A DNA stretch of 7,483 nt from JAQGMJ01 sp036271855 (lineage in GTDB: Bacteria; Pseudomonadota; Gammaproteobacteria; Burkholderiales; JAEUOS01), in assembly GCA_036271855.1 (NCBI GenBank), contig DATAZV010000387.1:1-7483 (forward strand), given 5' to 3'. A model generated the notes under the pieces. That model was not told where the DNA came from. It was given only the letters and a program-made list of their open reading frames with translations, and ran no database searches. Below are positions 1-5,686 of this stretch, one piece after another. How positions within the stretch are numbered: position 1 is the stretch's first letter; the number at the start of each line of letters is the position of its first letter. The position numbers and the translations under genes are program-made.

Positions 1-29
1 GCACGCGGCGCACTGGCTGGACGGCGGTT

Positions 30-59
30 GCGGCGTGCGCGATACCTTGCGTACGCCGC
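30..59. other. Stem-loop beyond the last tRNA
   Basis: Bases 30-40 pair with 49-59 over 11 bp (one G-T wobble) around an 8-base loop. It lies about 45 bases past the 3' end of the last tRNA on the minus strand, where a transcript end would be expected, but no T-run follows on either strand, so it is not a standard intrinsic terminator. Bases 1-102 otherwise show nothing I can assign. Confidence 0.35.
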
Positions 60-102
60 GTGAAGCCGGCCCGGGTACTGCATCAAGTCACCGTTTCAAG
101 GT

Positions 103-175
103 GATTTCCTGCGGGATTCGAACCCGCTACAGATCGATTAATAGTCGATTGCTCTACCCAATGAGCTAAGGAACA
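103..175 (-). tRNA. tRNA-Asn-like, anticodon AUU, degenerate 3' end
   Basis: The minus strand folds into D-arm, anticodon arm, 5-base variable loop and T-arm with a canonical TTCGAAT loop. The anticodon stem ATCGA/TCGAT is perfect, and its loop CTATTAA gives anticodon AUU, which would read AAU (Asn). Bacterial tRNA-Asn normally has GUU, so A34 is unusual. Acceptor pairs 3-7 are intact, but positions 1-72 (T-T) and 2-71 (G-A) do not pair and no CCA is encoded. This may be a decayed gene or one whose 3' end was exchanged by recombination. It is the last tRNA of the array. Confidence 0.7.
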
Positions 176-177
176 GT

Positions 178-251
178 TGGCGGAGAATGCGGGGATTGAA
201 CCCGCGACCTCGGCCGGATAAGGCCGCGCTCTCCCACTGAGCTAATTCCCC
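178..251 (-). tRNA. Atypical tRNA with 6-base anticodon loop (isotype uncertain)
   Basis: The acceptor GGGGAAT/ATTCTCC (one G-T), D-arm, T-arm (TTCAATC loop), G73 and encoded CCA are all present. The anticodon stem CGGCC/GGCCG is perfect but closes on only six bases, TTATCC (plus 216-221), one short of the universal seven. Depending on the register the anticodon could be AUC (Asp) or UAU (Ile), so I do not assign an amino acid. The CCA ends two bases before tRNA-Asn(AUU). A one-base sequencing deletion is possible, but two other tRNAs here show the same shortening. Confidence 0.72.
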
Positions 252-369
252 CTGCATATCCATCCTTCCCGCGCCATCGGTACACGCTCGGCCGATTTGC
301 AGGCCAGGCGCGCCAGGGAGGACCTTAGAGCCTCCGCCGCTGACAGCGCGTTCGGAATGAATTCTTGTC

Positions 370-397
370 GCGGCGGCCCGATGCTTTGGACCGCCGC
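370..397 (-). terminator. GC-rich hairpin after the HNH gene
   Basis: A 10-bp stem (370-379 with 388-397, one G-T) closes an 8-base loop, 18 bases past the HNH stop codon on the minus strand. It could end or stabilise the HNH transcript. No T-run follows, so factor-independent termination is doubtful. The rest of 252-414 holds no gene I can support. Confidence 0.35.
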
Positions 398-414
398 AGG
401 TAACACACCCCGCC

Positions 415-978
415 TCAGTTCAGCCAGCGGCTATGCCTCGGCAGTTTCGCCTTCAAATACTCCATCTGGTCGGCCAGGATGTTGCGGCCAGACAAGATGA
501 AATGCTCGTTGCGGCACGGCGCGTAGGGCACATACAACAGTGGCATGCGCGCCTCTTCCGGGGTGCGCGCCGCCTTGCGCTCGTTGCACGCGCGGCAGGC
601 GCTGACGACATTGCTCCAGACGTCGCGTCCGCCGCGCGAGCGCGCCAGCACGTGGTCGCGGGTCAGCTCGCCGCGCGCAAACTCTTCGCCACAGTAGGCG
701 CACAGGTGATGGTCACGGCGAAACAGCAAGTCGTTGCGGTCGCCCAGCGCAATGCCTTCGCGCAGCACGCGGCTCATCGCTTCCGACCCCGCCACAGCGA
801 TGATCGGCGGGCTTTCGATCAGCGAGCGGCTGCCGTCGTTTTTCACCCCGCCGCGAAACAGCAGCACCGGGTCGCCCACCGTCCATGCCACCTTGGCCAC
901 GGCGTGGTAGGTGACGGCGTCTTGCGCCGACAGCCAGCGAAACGGCTGGCCGGCAAGGTTGAGTGCGAGGATTTGCAT
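415..978 (-). CDS. HNH endonuclease family protein
   Basis: A 187-residue protein with a zinc-binding HNH nuclease domain in its centre. Visible motifs are CAYC at 93-96, the DH pair at 108-109 (general base histidine), N123 in the NVVSACRAC segment, and a second CxxC at 128-131 followed by N132. This is the classical CxxC/DH/N/CxxC layout of McrA-like or HNH_5 nucleases, a family that cleaves DNA with a bound divalent metal. Residues 1-80 form an N-terminal extension I do not recognise as a separate domain. The ATG at 978 has AGGT six bases upstream as a plausible ribosome site. The gene points toward the two left-most tRNAs. Its role is not shown by the sequence: it could be a resident nuclease of unknown target, a defence gene or a homing-type nuclease. 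No recognition domain such as a restriction partner is present. Confidence 0.88.
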   Translation of the reverse strand: MQILALNLAGQPFRWLSAQDAVTYHAVAKVAWTVGDPVLLFRGGVKNDGSRSLIESPPIIAVAGSEAMSRVLREGIALGDRNDLLFRRDHHLCAYCGEEFARGELTRDHVLARSRGGRDVWSNVVSACRACNERKAARTPEEARMPLLYVPYAPCRNEHFILSGRNILADQMEYLKAKLPRHSRWLN

Positions 979-1129
979 GGGAATACCTGTGCTCTTTCGG
1001 TCTCTATCGTCTGCGCATTGCGCAATCCTTCAAACAAAGCGCCGGCACTGTTCCGCTGCCGGCTGACGGTTTACAACCTGGAATAGGGTTCGAGACTTGG
1101 AATGCAGCGGGCGGCCCTGCGATATGCAC

Positions 1130-1135
1130 TAGAAT
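1130..1135 (+). promoter_or_regulatory. Possible -10 box for the desaturase gene
   Basis: TAGAAT matches the sigma-70 -10 consensus at five of six bases and lies about 48 bases before the preferred start at 1183. I could not find a convincing -35 at 16-18 bases. If it is real, the upstream ATG at 1102 would not be in the transcript. The 979-1182 interval is the divergent region between the HNH and desaturase genes and holds no other gene I can support. Confidence 0.25.
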
Positions 1136-1182
1136 CAGTGGCGTTGTCCGCCTGGATGACGCTGTTCAGAGTGGGCTGCGGT

Positions 1183-2319
1183 ATGGAAAAGATCATCGTT
1201 TTCGCGTTTCCGGTTTTCCTGTTCCTGATCTGCCTGGAGTTCGCCTACGGCTGGCTCAGGCAGCGCAACAGCTACCGGCTGAACGATGCCTTGAGCAGCC
1301 TGAGCCAGGGCCTGATCAGCCAGTTGCTGGCGCTGGTGACGCAGTTGTTCCAGATCGGCCTCTACACCCTGGTGTTCAAAGCGCTGATGTCCAACGCGCT
1401 GACCATCGCGCCAAACGAGAAATTCTGGGACACGTGGGTTGGCTGGGTGCTCGCCGTTGTCCTGTTCGATTTTTTCGACTATTGGCTGCATCGCGCCGGC
1501 CATGAGTGCGCGCTGCTGTGGGCGGCCCATGTGGTGCACCACCAGAGCCAGCACCTGAATTTTTCCACCGCGCTGCGTCAGGAAAGCGCAGTGGCTTTCA
1601 TCGGCTGGATTTTCTACCTGCCGATGGCGCTCGCCGGCGTGCCGCCGGAGCAATTCGCCGCCGCCGGACTGATCGTGCTGGTGTACCAGTTCTGGATTCA
1701 CACCGAGCACATCGGCAAGCTGGGCTGGTTCGACCGCGTCTTTTCCTCGCCTTCGAACCATCGCGTGCATCACGCGGTGAACGACCAGTACATCAACCGC
1801 AACTATGGCGGCATGCTGGTGATCTGGGACCGCCTGTTCGGCACCTTCGCCGAGGAACAGGCGCCCTGCGTCTACGGCACCCGCAAGCCGCTGAATTCCT
1901 GGGACCCGGGCTGGGCTATCGTCGCCGAGTACGCTTCACTGGCGCAGGCCTCGCGCCAGACGCGCGCCTGGCCGGACAAGCTGCGCGTCTGGTTCAAGCA
2001 GCCGGGCTGGCGCCCGGCGGATGCGGTGCCGGAGCCTTCCTTTGACCTCGAAGCGGCGAAGCACCTGCATGAGGTGTCCGGCGCGGACCCCGCCCCGGTA
2101 TTCGCCTCGCTGCAATTCGCGCTGATGACGATGGCGACGGCGGTGTGCCTCTGGTATGCGGAAGAGTTGTCCTATCCGCAGTCGCTCGGGCTTTGCGCCG
2201 CCATCATCGCCGGGCTGTGGGCGCTGGGCGCCCACTTGCAGGGGCGCATGCGCGTGTTGCCGGTGCTGGCGATCGATTTCGCCGGCCTGGCGGCGGCGTA
2301 CCTGATATTTCATCACTGA
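1183..2319 (+). CDS. Sterol desaturase / fatty acid hydroxylase family membrane protein
   Basis: A 378-residue integral membrane protein of the fatty acid hydroxylase superfamily, whose members use a histidine-bound di-iron centre to hydroxylate or desaturate lipids with O2. The histidine clusters are clear: HRAGH at 103-107, HVVHH at 116-120, HTEH at 173-176 and HRVHH at 193-197. Hydrophobic segments lie near residues 4-22, 45-68, 84-100, 135-150 and 158-171. After the catalytic part (ending near WDRLFGTF, about 215-222) there is a soluble stretch, then a C-terminal region from about 300 with roughly three more hydrophobic segments. The substrate cannot be told from the sequence. I prefer ATG 1183 because family members begin with a hydrophobic helix right after the start; an in-frame ATG at 1102 would add 27 residues. 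The stop codon lies six bases from the 3' end of tRNA-Val on the opposite strand. Base composition looks chromosomal. Confidence 0.9.
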   Translation: MEKIIVFAFPVFLFLICLEFAYGWLRQRNSYRLNDALSSLSQGLISQLLALVTQLFQIGLYTLVFKALMSNALTIAPNEKFWDTWVGWVLAVVLFDFFDYWLHRAGHECALLWAAHVVHHQSQHLNFSTALRQESAVAFIGWIFYLPMALAGVPPEQFAAAGLIVLVYQFWIHTEHIGKLGWFDRVFSSPSNHRVHHAVNDQYINRNYGGMLVIWDRLFGTFAEEQAPCVYGTRKPLNSWDPGWAIVAEYASLAQASRQTRAWPDKLRVWFKQPGWRPADAVPEPSFDLEAAKHLHEVSGADPAPVFASLQFALMTMATAVCLWYAEELSYPQSLGLCAAIIAGLWALGAHLQGRMRVLPVLAIDFAGLAAAYLIFHH

Positions 2320-2325
2320 CGCTAT

Positions 2326-2400
2326 TGGTAGTTCGGGCAGGGAACGATCCTGCGACCTTCACCTTGTGAGGGTGCCGCTCTTCCACTGAGCTACCGAACT
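2326..2400 (-). tRNA. tRNA-Val(CAC)
   Basis: Acceptor AGTTCGG/CCGAACT is perfect, with A73 and encoded CCA. The anticodon loop CTCACAA gives CAC, reading GUG. The T-stem GCAGG/CCTGC is perfect, but the T-loop is ATCGTTC, with A54 and U58 where nearly all tRNAs have T54 and A58. The 5' end is five bases past the stop codon of the small gene upstream, so both probably come from one transcript. Confidence 0.9.
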
Positions 2401-2405
2401 TAACC

Positions 2406-2639
2406 TCAGGCCTGCGCCGCGTCTTGCGCAAGGCGCGCGCCTTCGATCAGCGCCGCATGCTTGCGGATGTAGCGCATGAACAAAATGGCCTTGTCTTCGG
2501 TCAGCATTTCGGCGCCGCCGATGTCGTCCAGCGGCACTGGAAAGACGAAGCCGCATTCGGTCTCGTACCAGAATTCGCCTTCGCGATAGGAGCGGAAACG
2601 GACCTTGCGGCCGCCGCTGACCATGGCTTTGATATCCAT
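2406..2639 (-). CDS. Conserved-looking small protein inside the tRNA operon
   Basis: A 77-residue protein of unknown function. The start at 2639 is chosen because AAAGGAG (plus 2645-2651) ends five bases before this ATG; an in-frame ATG at 2654 would place the ribosome site inside the coding region. The protein is soluble with no signal peptide or membrane segment. The N-terminal half is likely beta-rich (VRFRSYREGEFWYETECGF, about 13-31) and the C-terminal half helical (EDKAILFMRYIRKHAALIEGARLAQDAA). I recognise no domain or catalytic motif. It lies 22 bases after the CCA of tRNA-Ile and five bases before tRNA-Val, with no room for a promoter of its own that I can see, so it should be translated from the tRNA precursor before or after cleavage by RNases. 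Codon use and the strong ribosome site make it a real gene. Confidence 0.82.
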   Translation of the reverse strand: MDIKAMVSGGRKVRFRSYREGEFWYETECGFVFPVPLDDIGGAEMLTEDKAILFMRYIRKHAALIEGARLAQDAAQA

Positions 2640-2661
2640 CACTGCTCCTTTCATTGAAAAA

Positions 2662-2736
2662 TGGTCGCCGCAGGTGGACTTGAACCACCAGCCTTCCGCT
2701 TATCGAGCGAGTGCTCTACCGTTGAGCTATGCGACG
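2662..2736 (-). tRNA. tRNA-Ile(GAU) with C33
   Basis: Acceptor CGTCGCA/TGCGGCG (one wobble), A73 and encoded CCA are present. D-arm and T-arm (TTCAAGT loop) are normal. The anticodon loop is TCGATAA at plus 2700-2706, which in standard register gives GAU (Ile) but puts C at position 33, where U is almost universal. Pair 27-43 is a C-A mismatch. A shifted register would give CGA, but it breaks the stem, so Ile is preferred. Confidence 0.82.
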
Positions 2737-2742
2737 TGTTGT

Positions 2743-2819
2743 TGGTCTGGGCGAGAGGATTCGAACCTCCGACCTCCTGGTCCCAAGCCAGGCGTTCTAA
2801 CCGACTGAGCTAAACCCAG
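2743..2819 (-). tRNA. tRNA-Pro(UGG)
   Basis: Anticodon stem CCTGG/CCAGG encloses CTTGGGA, giving UGG (Pro). T-loop TTCGAAT, A73 and CCA are canonical. Acceptor pair 7-66 is a T-C mismatch and the D-stem has a C11-A24 mismatch; otherwise the fold is good. Confidence 0.92.
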
Positions 2820-2849
2820 TGATGCAATTGCTGCGTTGAAACCTAGTTG

Positions 2850-2926
2850 TGGCGCGCCCTGGAGGATTCGAACCTCCGACCCGCCGGGTAGAAGCCGGCT
2901 GCTCTGTTCCACTGAGCTAAGGGCGC
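2850..2926 (-). tRNA. tRNA-Arg(UCU)
   Basis: Every stem is perfect: acceptor GCGCCCT/AGGGCGC, anticodon GCCGG/CCGGC, T-stem GGAGG/CCTCC. The loop CTTCTAC gives UCU, reading AGA and AGG. G73 and CCA are encoded. Its 5' end is 42 bases from the divergent FUSC gene start, so the two share a short divergent promoter region in which I see no clear boxes. It is one of the most canonical tRNAs here. Confidence 0.95.
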
Positions 2927-2968
2927 TGTGATCCGATATTCGGGTGCCGTCTGCAATAATGTTGTTTC

Positions 2969-5107
2969 ATGATCCCCCGCGCCCTCTCCCACCGCCTGCC
3001 CGCGCACATCATCAACGGCATTGCCGTGGCGCTGGGCGTGGGGCTGATCCAGGTGCTGATGACCGCCCTCGGCGGGCGCGCGGCGGCCCTCGGCGCGCTC
3101 ACCGGGGCGATTTGCTCTTCGCTGGCCGACGTGCCGCTGACGCCGGGGCGCACCTGGCGCCGCGTGCTGCTGGCGGGCATCCTGGCCACGGTTGTGACCC
3201 TGCTGGTGCATGCCTGCCGGCCCTACCCGGCGGTGATGGGGCCGCTGGTGGGCGGGGTGGCGTTCGCTTCGATGATGGCGCTGGCCTGGGGGCCGCGCGC
3301 CGGGCCGGTGTCGTTCGTCGGCATCCTGGCTTTCATTTTCACCATGGCGGCGCCGCCGCCGGAGACGCTGACGGAAGCGCTGGCCGAGACGGCGTGGACG
3401 GTGTTCGGCGCGGCGCTGTATTTCGGCTGGTCGCTGGCCGCATCCAAAGTGCTGCAGCCGCGCTACCGCACCCTGGCACTGGCGGCGGCGCTGGCGGCCA
3501 CTGCCGGCCTGTTGCGTTCGCGTGCCCGTTTGTATGAAGAAGCGCCGCGCAGCGGCGATGGCTCGACCGAGCTGCAGGACTGGATCGAAAACGAAGCGCG
3601 CCTGGACGAGCGCCTGCAACTGGCGCGCGACCTGCTGCTGGAAAAACAGGGCGACGACCGCGCGCGCCACCAGGCCGGGCTGCTGCTGCTGACCATCGAC
3701 CTGCGCGACACCCTGCTGGCGAGCGAGCTCGACACCGAGCTGCTGGGCCATGACAGCGCCGGTGAGCGCGTGCGCCGGGTGCTGGCGACCACCCTGCTAA
3801 GTTACGCATTGTCGATCGACGGCATCGAGGATGCGGTGCGCAGCGGCGGCAAGCTGCGCGAGCGCAAGGGCGAGCCGGGCATGCTCGGTACCCTGGCCGG
3901 CGACCAGGTGTTCGAGGGCAAGGACCCGCGCGCGCGCCTGCTGGTGGCGCTGCTGGACCGCGGCCACCGCCTGCAGGACGACCTGGCGCAGATGCTCGCA
4001 TTGATGCGCGGCGGCCCGGTGTACATGCCGCTGCGGCAGGCGGAGCTGAAGCTGTTCATTTCCGCCGAGGGCTGGCCGCTGTCGGCCCTGAAGCGCCACG
4101 CCACCATGCGCTCGCCGGTGCTGCGCCATGCGCTGCGCATGGGCGTGGCGCTGTTTGCCGCCTATTTCATCGGCGAGGCACTGCCCTGGGCTTCGCACCC
4201 GGTGTGGCTGATCCTCTCGGTGGCGGTGGTATTGCGCGGCAATCTGGAGCAGACCCTGTCGCGGCGCAATGCGCGGGTGGCAGGCACCATTCTCGGCTGC
4301 CTGCTGGTGCTGGGCCTGTCGCGCCTGGGTTCGGGCTGGGCCACGGCCACCACGTTTTTGTTCGCTGTCGGCGTCGCCCATTCGTTTGCCACCCAGCGCT
4401 ACCTGGTGACCTCGATCGCCGCCACCGTGATGGCGCTGCTGCAGGCCCACCTGGCGTTTCCCGAAGAGGGCTTTGCGGTGTTCGAGCGCCTGGCCGACAC
4501 CTTTCTCGGCGCCCTGTTGGCCTGGGGCTTCAGCTACGTGCTGCCCTCGTGGGAAAAGCGCGCCCTGCCCGGCGTGATCACCCGGGTGCGCAAGGCGCTG
4601 GCGCAACTGGCGACAGAGGTGCTGCGCTGGCCCGACCCGGCCGGCTCGGAACTGCAATTGCGCCTGGCGCGGCGCGAGGTGTACGAGGCGCTGGGCGCGG
4701 TGGCCGCCACCGCGCAGCGCACCGGCGTCGAGCCTTCGCGCGTGCGCCTGCCGCTCACCACCCTGGCCGCGCTGCTGCGCAATAGCCATGCCCTGCTCGG
4801 CCATCTCGCCTCGCTGCGCGGCACGCTGGCGCGCCGCGGCGATGACCTCAACCGCGCCGAAACCGAACTCGCGCTGCAACTGGCCGCCGCCGAGATGACG
4901 CAATCGCTGGACACCGAGCGCAAGCGCGAGATTCCCGCCGCCGAAGCCGCGCCGGAAGACGCGCCGGCGCTGCCCAAGGAAGTCGGCTCCAATGCGCTGC
5001 TGCCCTGGGTGCACCGCAGGCTGAAGCTGGCGGAACAGGCGGCGGACCGCGTCGCGGAGACGGCCGATACCTTGACCGCCGTGGCGAATGCAGGCGCCCA
5101 GCGTTGA
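2969..5107 (+). CDS. FUSC-family integral membrane protein (YccS/AaeB-like)
   Basis: A 712-residue protein with the duplicated layout of the fusaric acid resistance / aromatic acid exporter family. A first hydrophobic block spans about residues 15-165. A long soluble region follows at about 170-385, rich in charged helices. A second hydrophobic block at about 388-525 carries the FUSC_2-type signature: WASHPVWLILSVAVVLRG (about 407-424), then the QTLSRRNARVAGTILG stretch (about 428-443). A C-terminal soluble tail (about 526-712) has coiled-coil-like Ala/Leu/Arg/Glu helices. Family members sit in the inner membrane and are linked to efflux of toxic or aromatic compounds, but the substrate is unknown here. 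No membrane fusion partner or outer membrane gene is adjacent. ATG 2969 lacks a strong ribosome site, yet no better in-frame start exists upstream. The gene diverges from tRNA-Arg(UCU) and stops three bases from the CCA of tRNA-Ser, leaving no room for its own terminator. Confidence 0.9.
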   Translation: MIPRALSHRLPAHIINGIAVALGVGLIQVLMTALGGRAAALGALTGAICSSLADVPLTPGRTWRRVLLAGILATVVTLLVHACRPYPAVMGPLVGGVAFASMMALAWGPRAGPVSFVGILAFIFTMAAPPPETLTEALAETAWTVFGAALYFGWSLAASKVLQPRYRTLALAAALAATAGLLRSRARLYEEAPRSGDGSTELQDWIENEARLDERLQLARDLLLEKQGDDRARHQAGLLLLTIDLRDTLLASELDTELLGHDSAGERVRRVLATTLLSYALSIDGIEDAVRSGGKLRERKGEPGMLGTLAGDQVFEGKDPRARLLVALLDRGHRLQDDLAQMLALMRGGPVYMPLRQAELKLFISAEGWPLSALKRHATMRSPVLRHALRMGVALFAAYFIGEALPWASHPVWLILSVAVVLRGNLEQTLSRRNARVAGTILGCLLVLGLSRLGSGWATATTFLFAVGVAHSFATQRYLVTSIAATVMALLQAHLAFPEEGFAVFERLADTFLGALLAWGFSYVLPSWEKRALPGVITRVRKALAQLATEVLRWPDPAGSELQLRLARREVYEALGAVAATAQRTGVEPSRVRLPLTTLAALLRNSHALLGHLASLRGTLARRGDDLNRAETELALQLAAAEMTQSLDTERKREIPAAEAAPEDAPALPKEVGSNALLPWVHRRLKLAEQAADRVAETADTLTAVANAGAQR

Positions 5108-5110
5108 ACT

Positions 5111-5197
5111 TGGCGGAAGGTAGAGGATTCGAACCTCTGGACCGTTTTCACGATCACGGTTTAGCAAACCGCTCCATTACCACTCTGGCAACCTTCC
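5111..5197 (-). tRNA. tRNA-Ser(GCU)
   Basis: Class II tRNA with acceptor GGAAGGT/ACCTTCC, G73 and CCA. The anticodon stem is GCGGT/ACCGT (a G-T closing its outer end) with loop TTGCTAA, giving GCU, which reads AGC and AGU. A long variable arm and T-stem AGAGG/CCTCT are present. It is the 3'-most member of the uninterrupted tRNA block and abuts the FUSC stop codon from the opposite strand. Confidence 0.93.
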
Positions 5198-5214
5198 CGA
5201 AACTGCGGAAAACT

Positions 5215-5301
5215 TGGAGCCGCCGGCAGGGGTATCGTAAATGAGGAACCCGCAGCTTCCTCGGATCGAAGAGGCACCCTGATCCATTGAGTTACGGCGG
5301 C
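5215..5301 (-). tRNA. Atypical tRNA: 18-base T-loop, short anticodon loop
   Basis: The acceptor GCCGCCG/CGGCGGC is perfect and CCA follows U73. The D-arm is the same type as tRNA-Arg(ACG) and tRNA-Lys in this array. T-stem GCGGG/CCTGC pairs (one G-T) but closes an 18-base loop (plus 5231-5248) that still begins with TTC. Aligned to tRNA-Arg(ACG), the anticodon arm is one base short: CCTC/GAGG pairs, then a T-C mismatch and a six-base loop TCGATC. The anticodon could be GAU or CGA, so the amino acid is uncertain. It may be a pseudogene, but the intact acceptor and CCA argue for recent selection. Confidence 0.62.
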
Positions 5302-5318
5302 ATTTGCAACAAGAAACG

Positions 5319-5392
5319 TGGCGACCCGTGACGGATTCGAACCGCCGTCTCCGGTTTTGGAGACCGGCGTCCTGCCGCTGGACGAACGGGCC
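5319..5392 (-). tRNA. tRNA-Trp(CCA)
   Basis: Acceptor GGCCCGT/ACGGGTC, G73 (a Trp identity base) and CCA. Anticodon stem CCGGT/ACCGG with loop CTCCAAA gives anticodon CCA, reading UGG. The D-arm (GTCC/GGAC with a 7-base loop), the 4-base variable loop and the acceptor resemble bacterial tRNA-Glu bodies as I recall them rather than typical tRNA-Trp, suggesting a tRNA that changed anticodon during evolution. Confidence 0.92.
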
Positions 5393-5401
5393 GTTGAAAA
5401 A

Positions 5402-5478
5402 TGGCTGCCCGGGCAGGGCTTGAACCTGCGCGTAGGCGCATTAACAGTGCGCTGCCTTACCAGCTTGGCGACCGGGCA
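5402..5478 (-). tRNA. tRNA-Asn(GUU) with a Gln-like D-arm
   Basis: Acceptor TGCCCGG/CCGGGCA is perfect, with G73 and CCA. The anticodon stem GCGCA/TGCGC is perfect and loop CTGTTAA gives GUU (Asn). U1-A72 and G73 suit both Asn and Gln. The D-arm, GCC/GGC with an A at position 26, resembles tRNA-Gln. The variable loop is six bases. This is the second Asn isoacceptor in the window. Confidence 0.92.
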
Positions 5479-5497
5479 ATAAGCTTTCGAAAGCGCT

Positions 5498-5574
5498 TGG
5501 GGTTGACCTATCGGACTCGAACCGATACCACCGGATTCACATTCCAGGACTCTGCCTTTGAGCTAAGGCCAACC
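5498..5574 (-). tRNA. tRNA-His(GUG), extended acceptor helix
   Basis: Loop ATGTGAA gives GUG. The G-1:C73 pair that marks tRNA-His is encoded, and CCA follows. Counting pairs from G-1, the acceptor can form nine pairs instead of the usual eight (G-1, GTTGGCC, then a T-A pair), so the acceptor plus T-stem helix is one pair longer than normal. The variable loop is four bases. The 5' end is set at G-1 (5574); the upstream base is also G, so the exact cut could shift by one. Confidence 0.9.
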
Positions 5575-5594
5575 CGAAGCGCTCTCGTAACAAA

Positions 5595-5669
5595 CGGAGG
5601 CACGCACTGGAATCGAACCAGTCTGAGTTCGCTTTGCAGGCGAACGCCTCGCCACTCGGCCAGCGTGCT
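5595..5669 (-). tRNA. tRNA-Cys(GCA)
   Basis: Anticodon stem TTCGC/GCGAA with loop CTGCAAA gives GCA. U73, the Cys identity base, is present. T-stem ACTGG/CCAGT is perfect. Two oddities: the first acceptor pair is A1-C72, a mismatch, and the 3' triplet is CCG instead of CCA, so the tail would need repair by the CCA-adding enzyme. Confidence 0.87.
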
Positions 5670-5686
5670 ATGGATGGAAAATCATA

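Noticed and set aside
2..172. Plus-strand frame open from the left edge (HAAHWLDGGCGVRDTL...) into tRNA-Asn
   Set aside because: It could be the tail of a neighbouring gene, but it has no recognisable domain, runs through a tRNA to find a stop, and overlaps a strong stem-loop, so I could not support it.
252..414. Possible tRNA in the gap after the HNH gene
   Set aside because: No T-arm motif with matching acceptor or D-arm was found on either strand.
1102..1182. Longer N-terminus for the desaturase from ATG 1102
   Set aside because: The extra 27 residues do not resemble the family start, and a possible -10 box lies inside them; ATG 1183 fits better.
2640..2654. Upstream ATG at 2654 for the small protein
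   Set aside because: The strong AAAGGAG at 2645-2651 lies after it and is correctly spaced for ATG 2639.
3797..5167. Minus-strand 456-codon open frame opposite the FUSC gene
   Set aside because: A GC-rich shadow rich in Gln, Arg and His, with no domain; the plus strand encodes a clear membrane protein.
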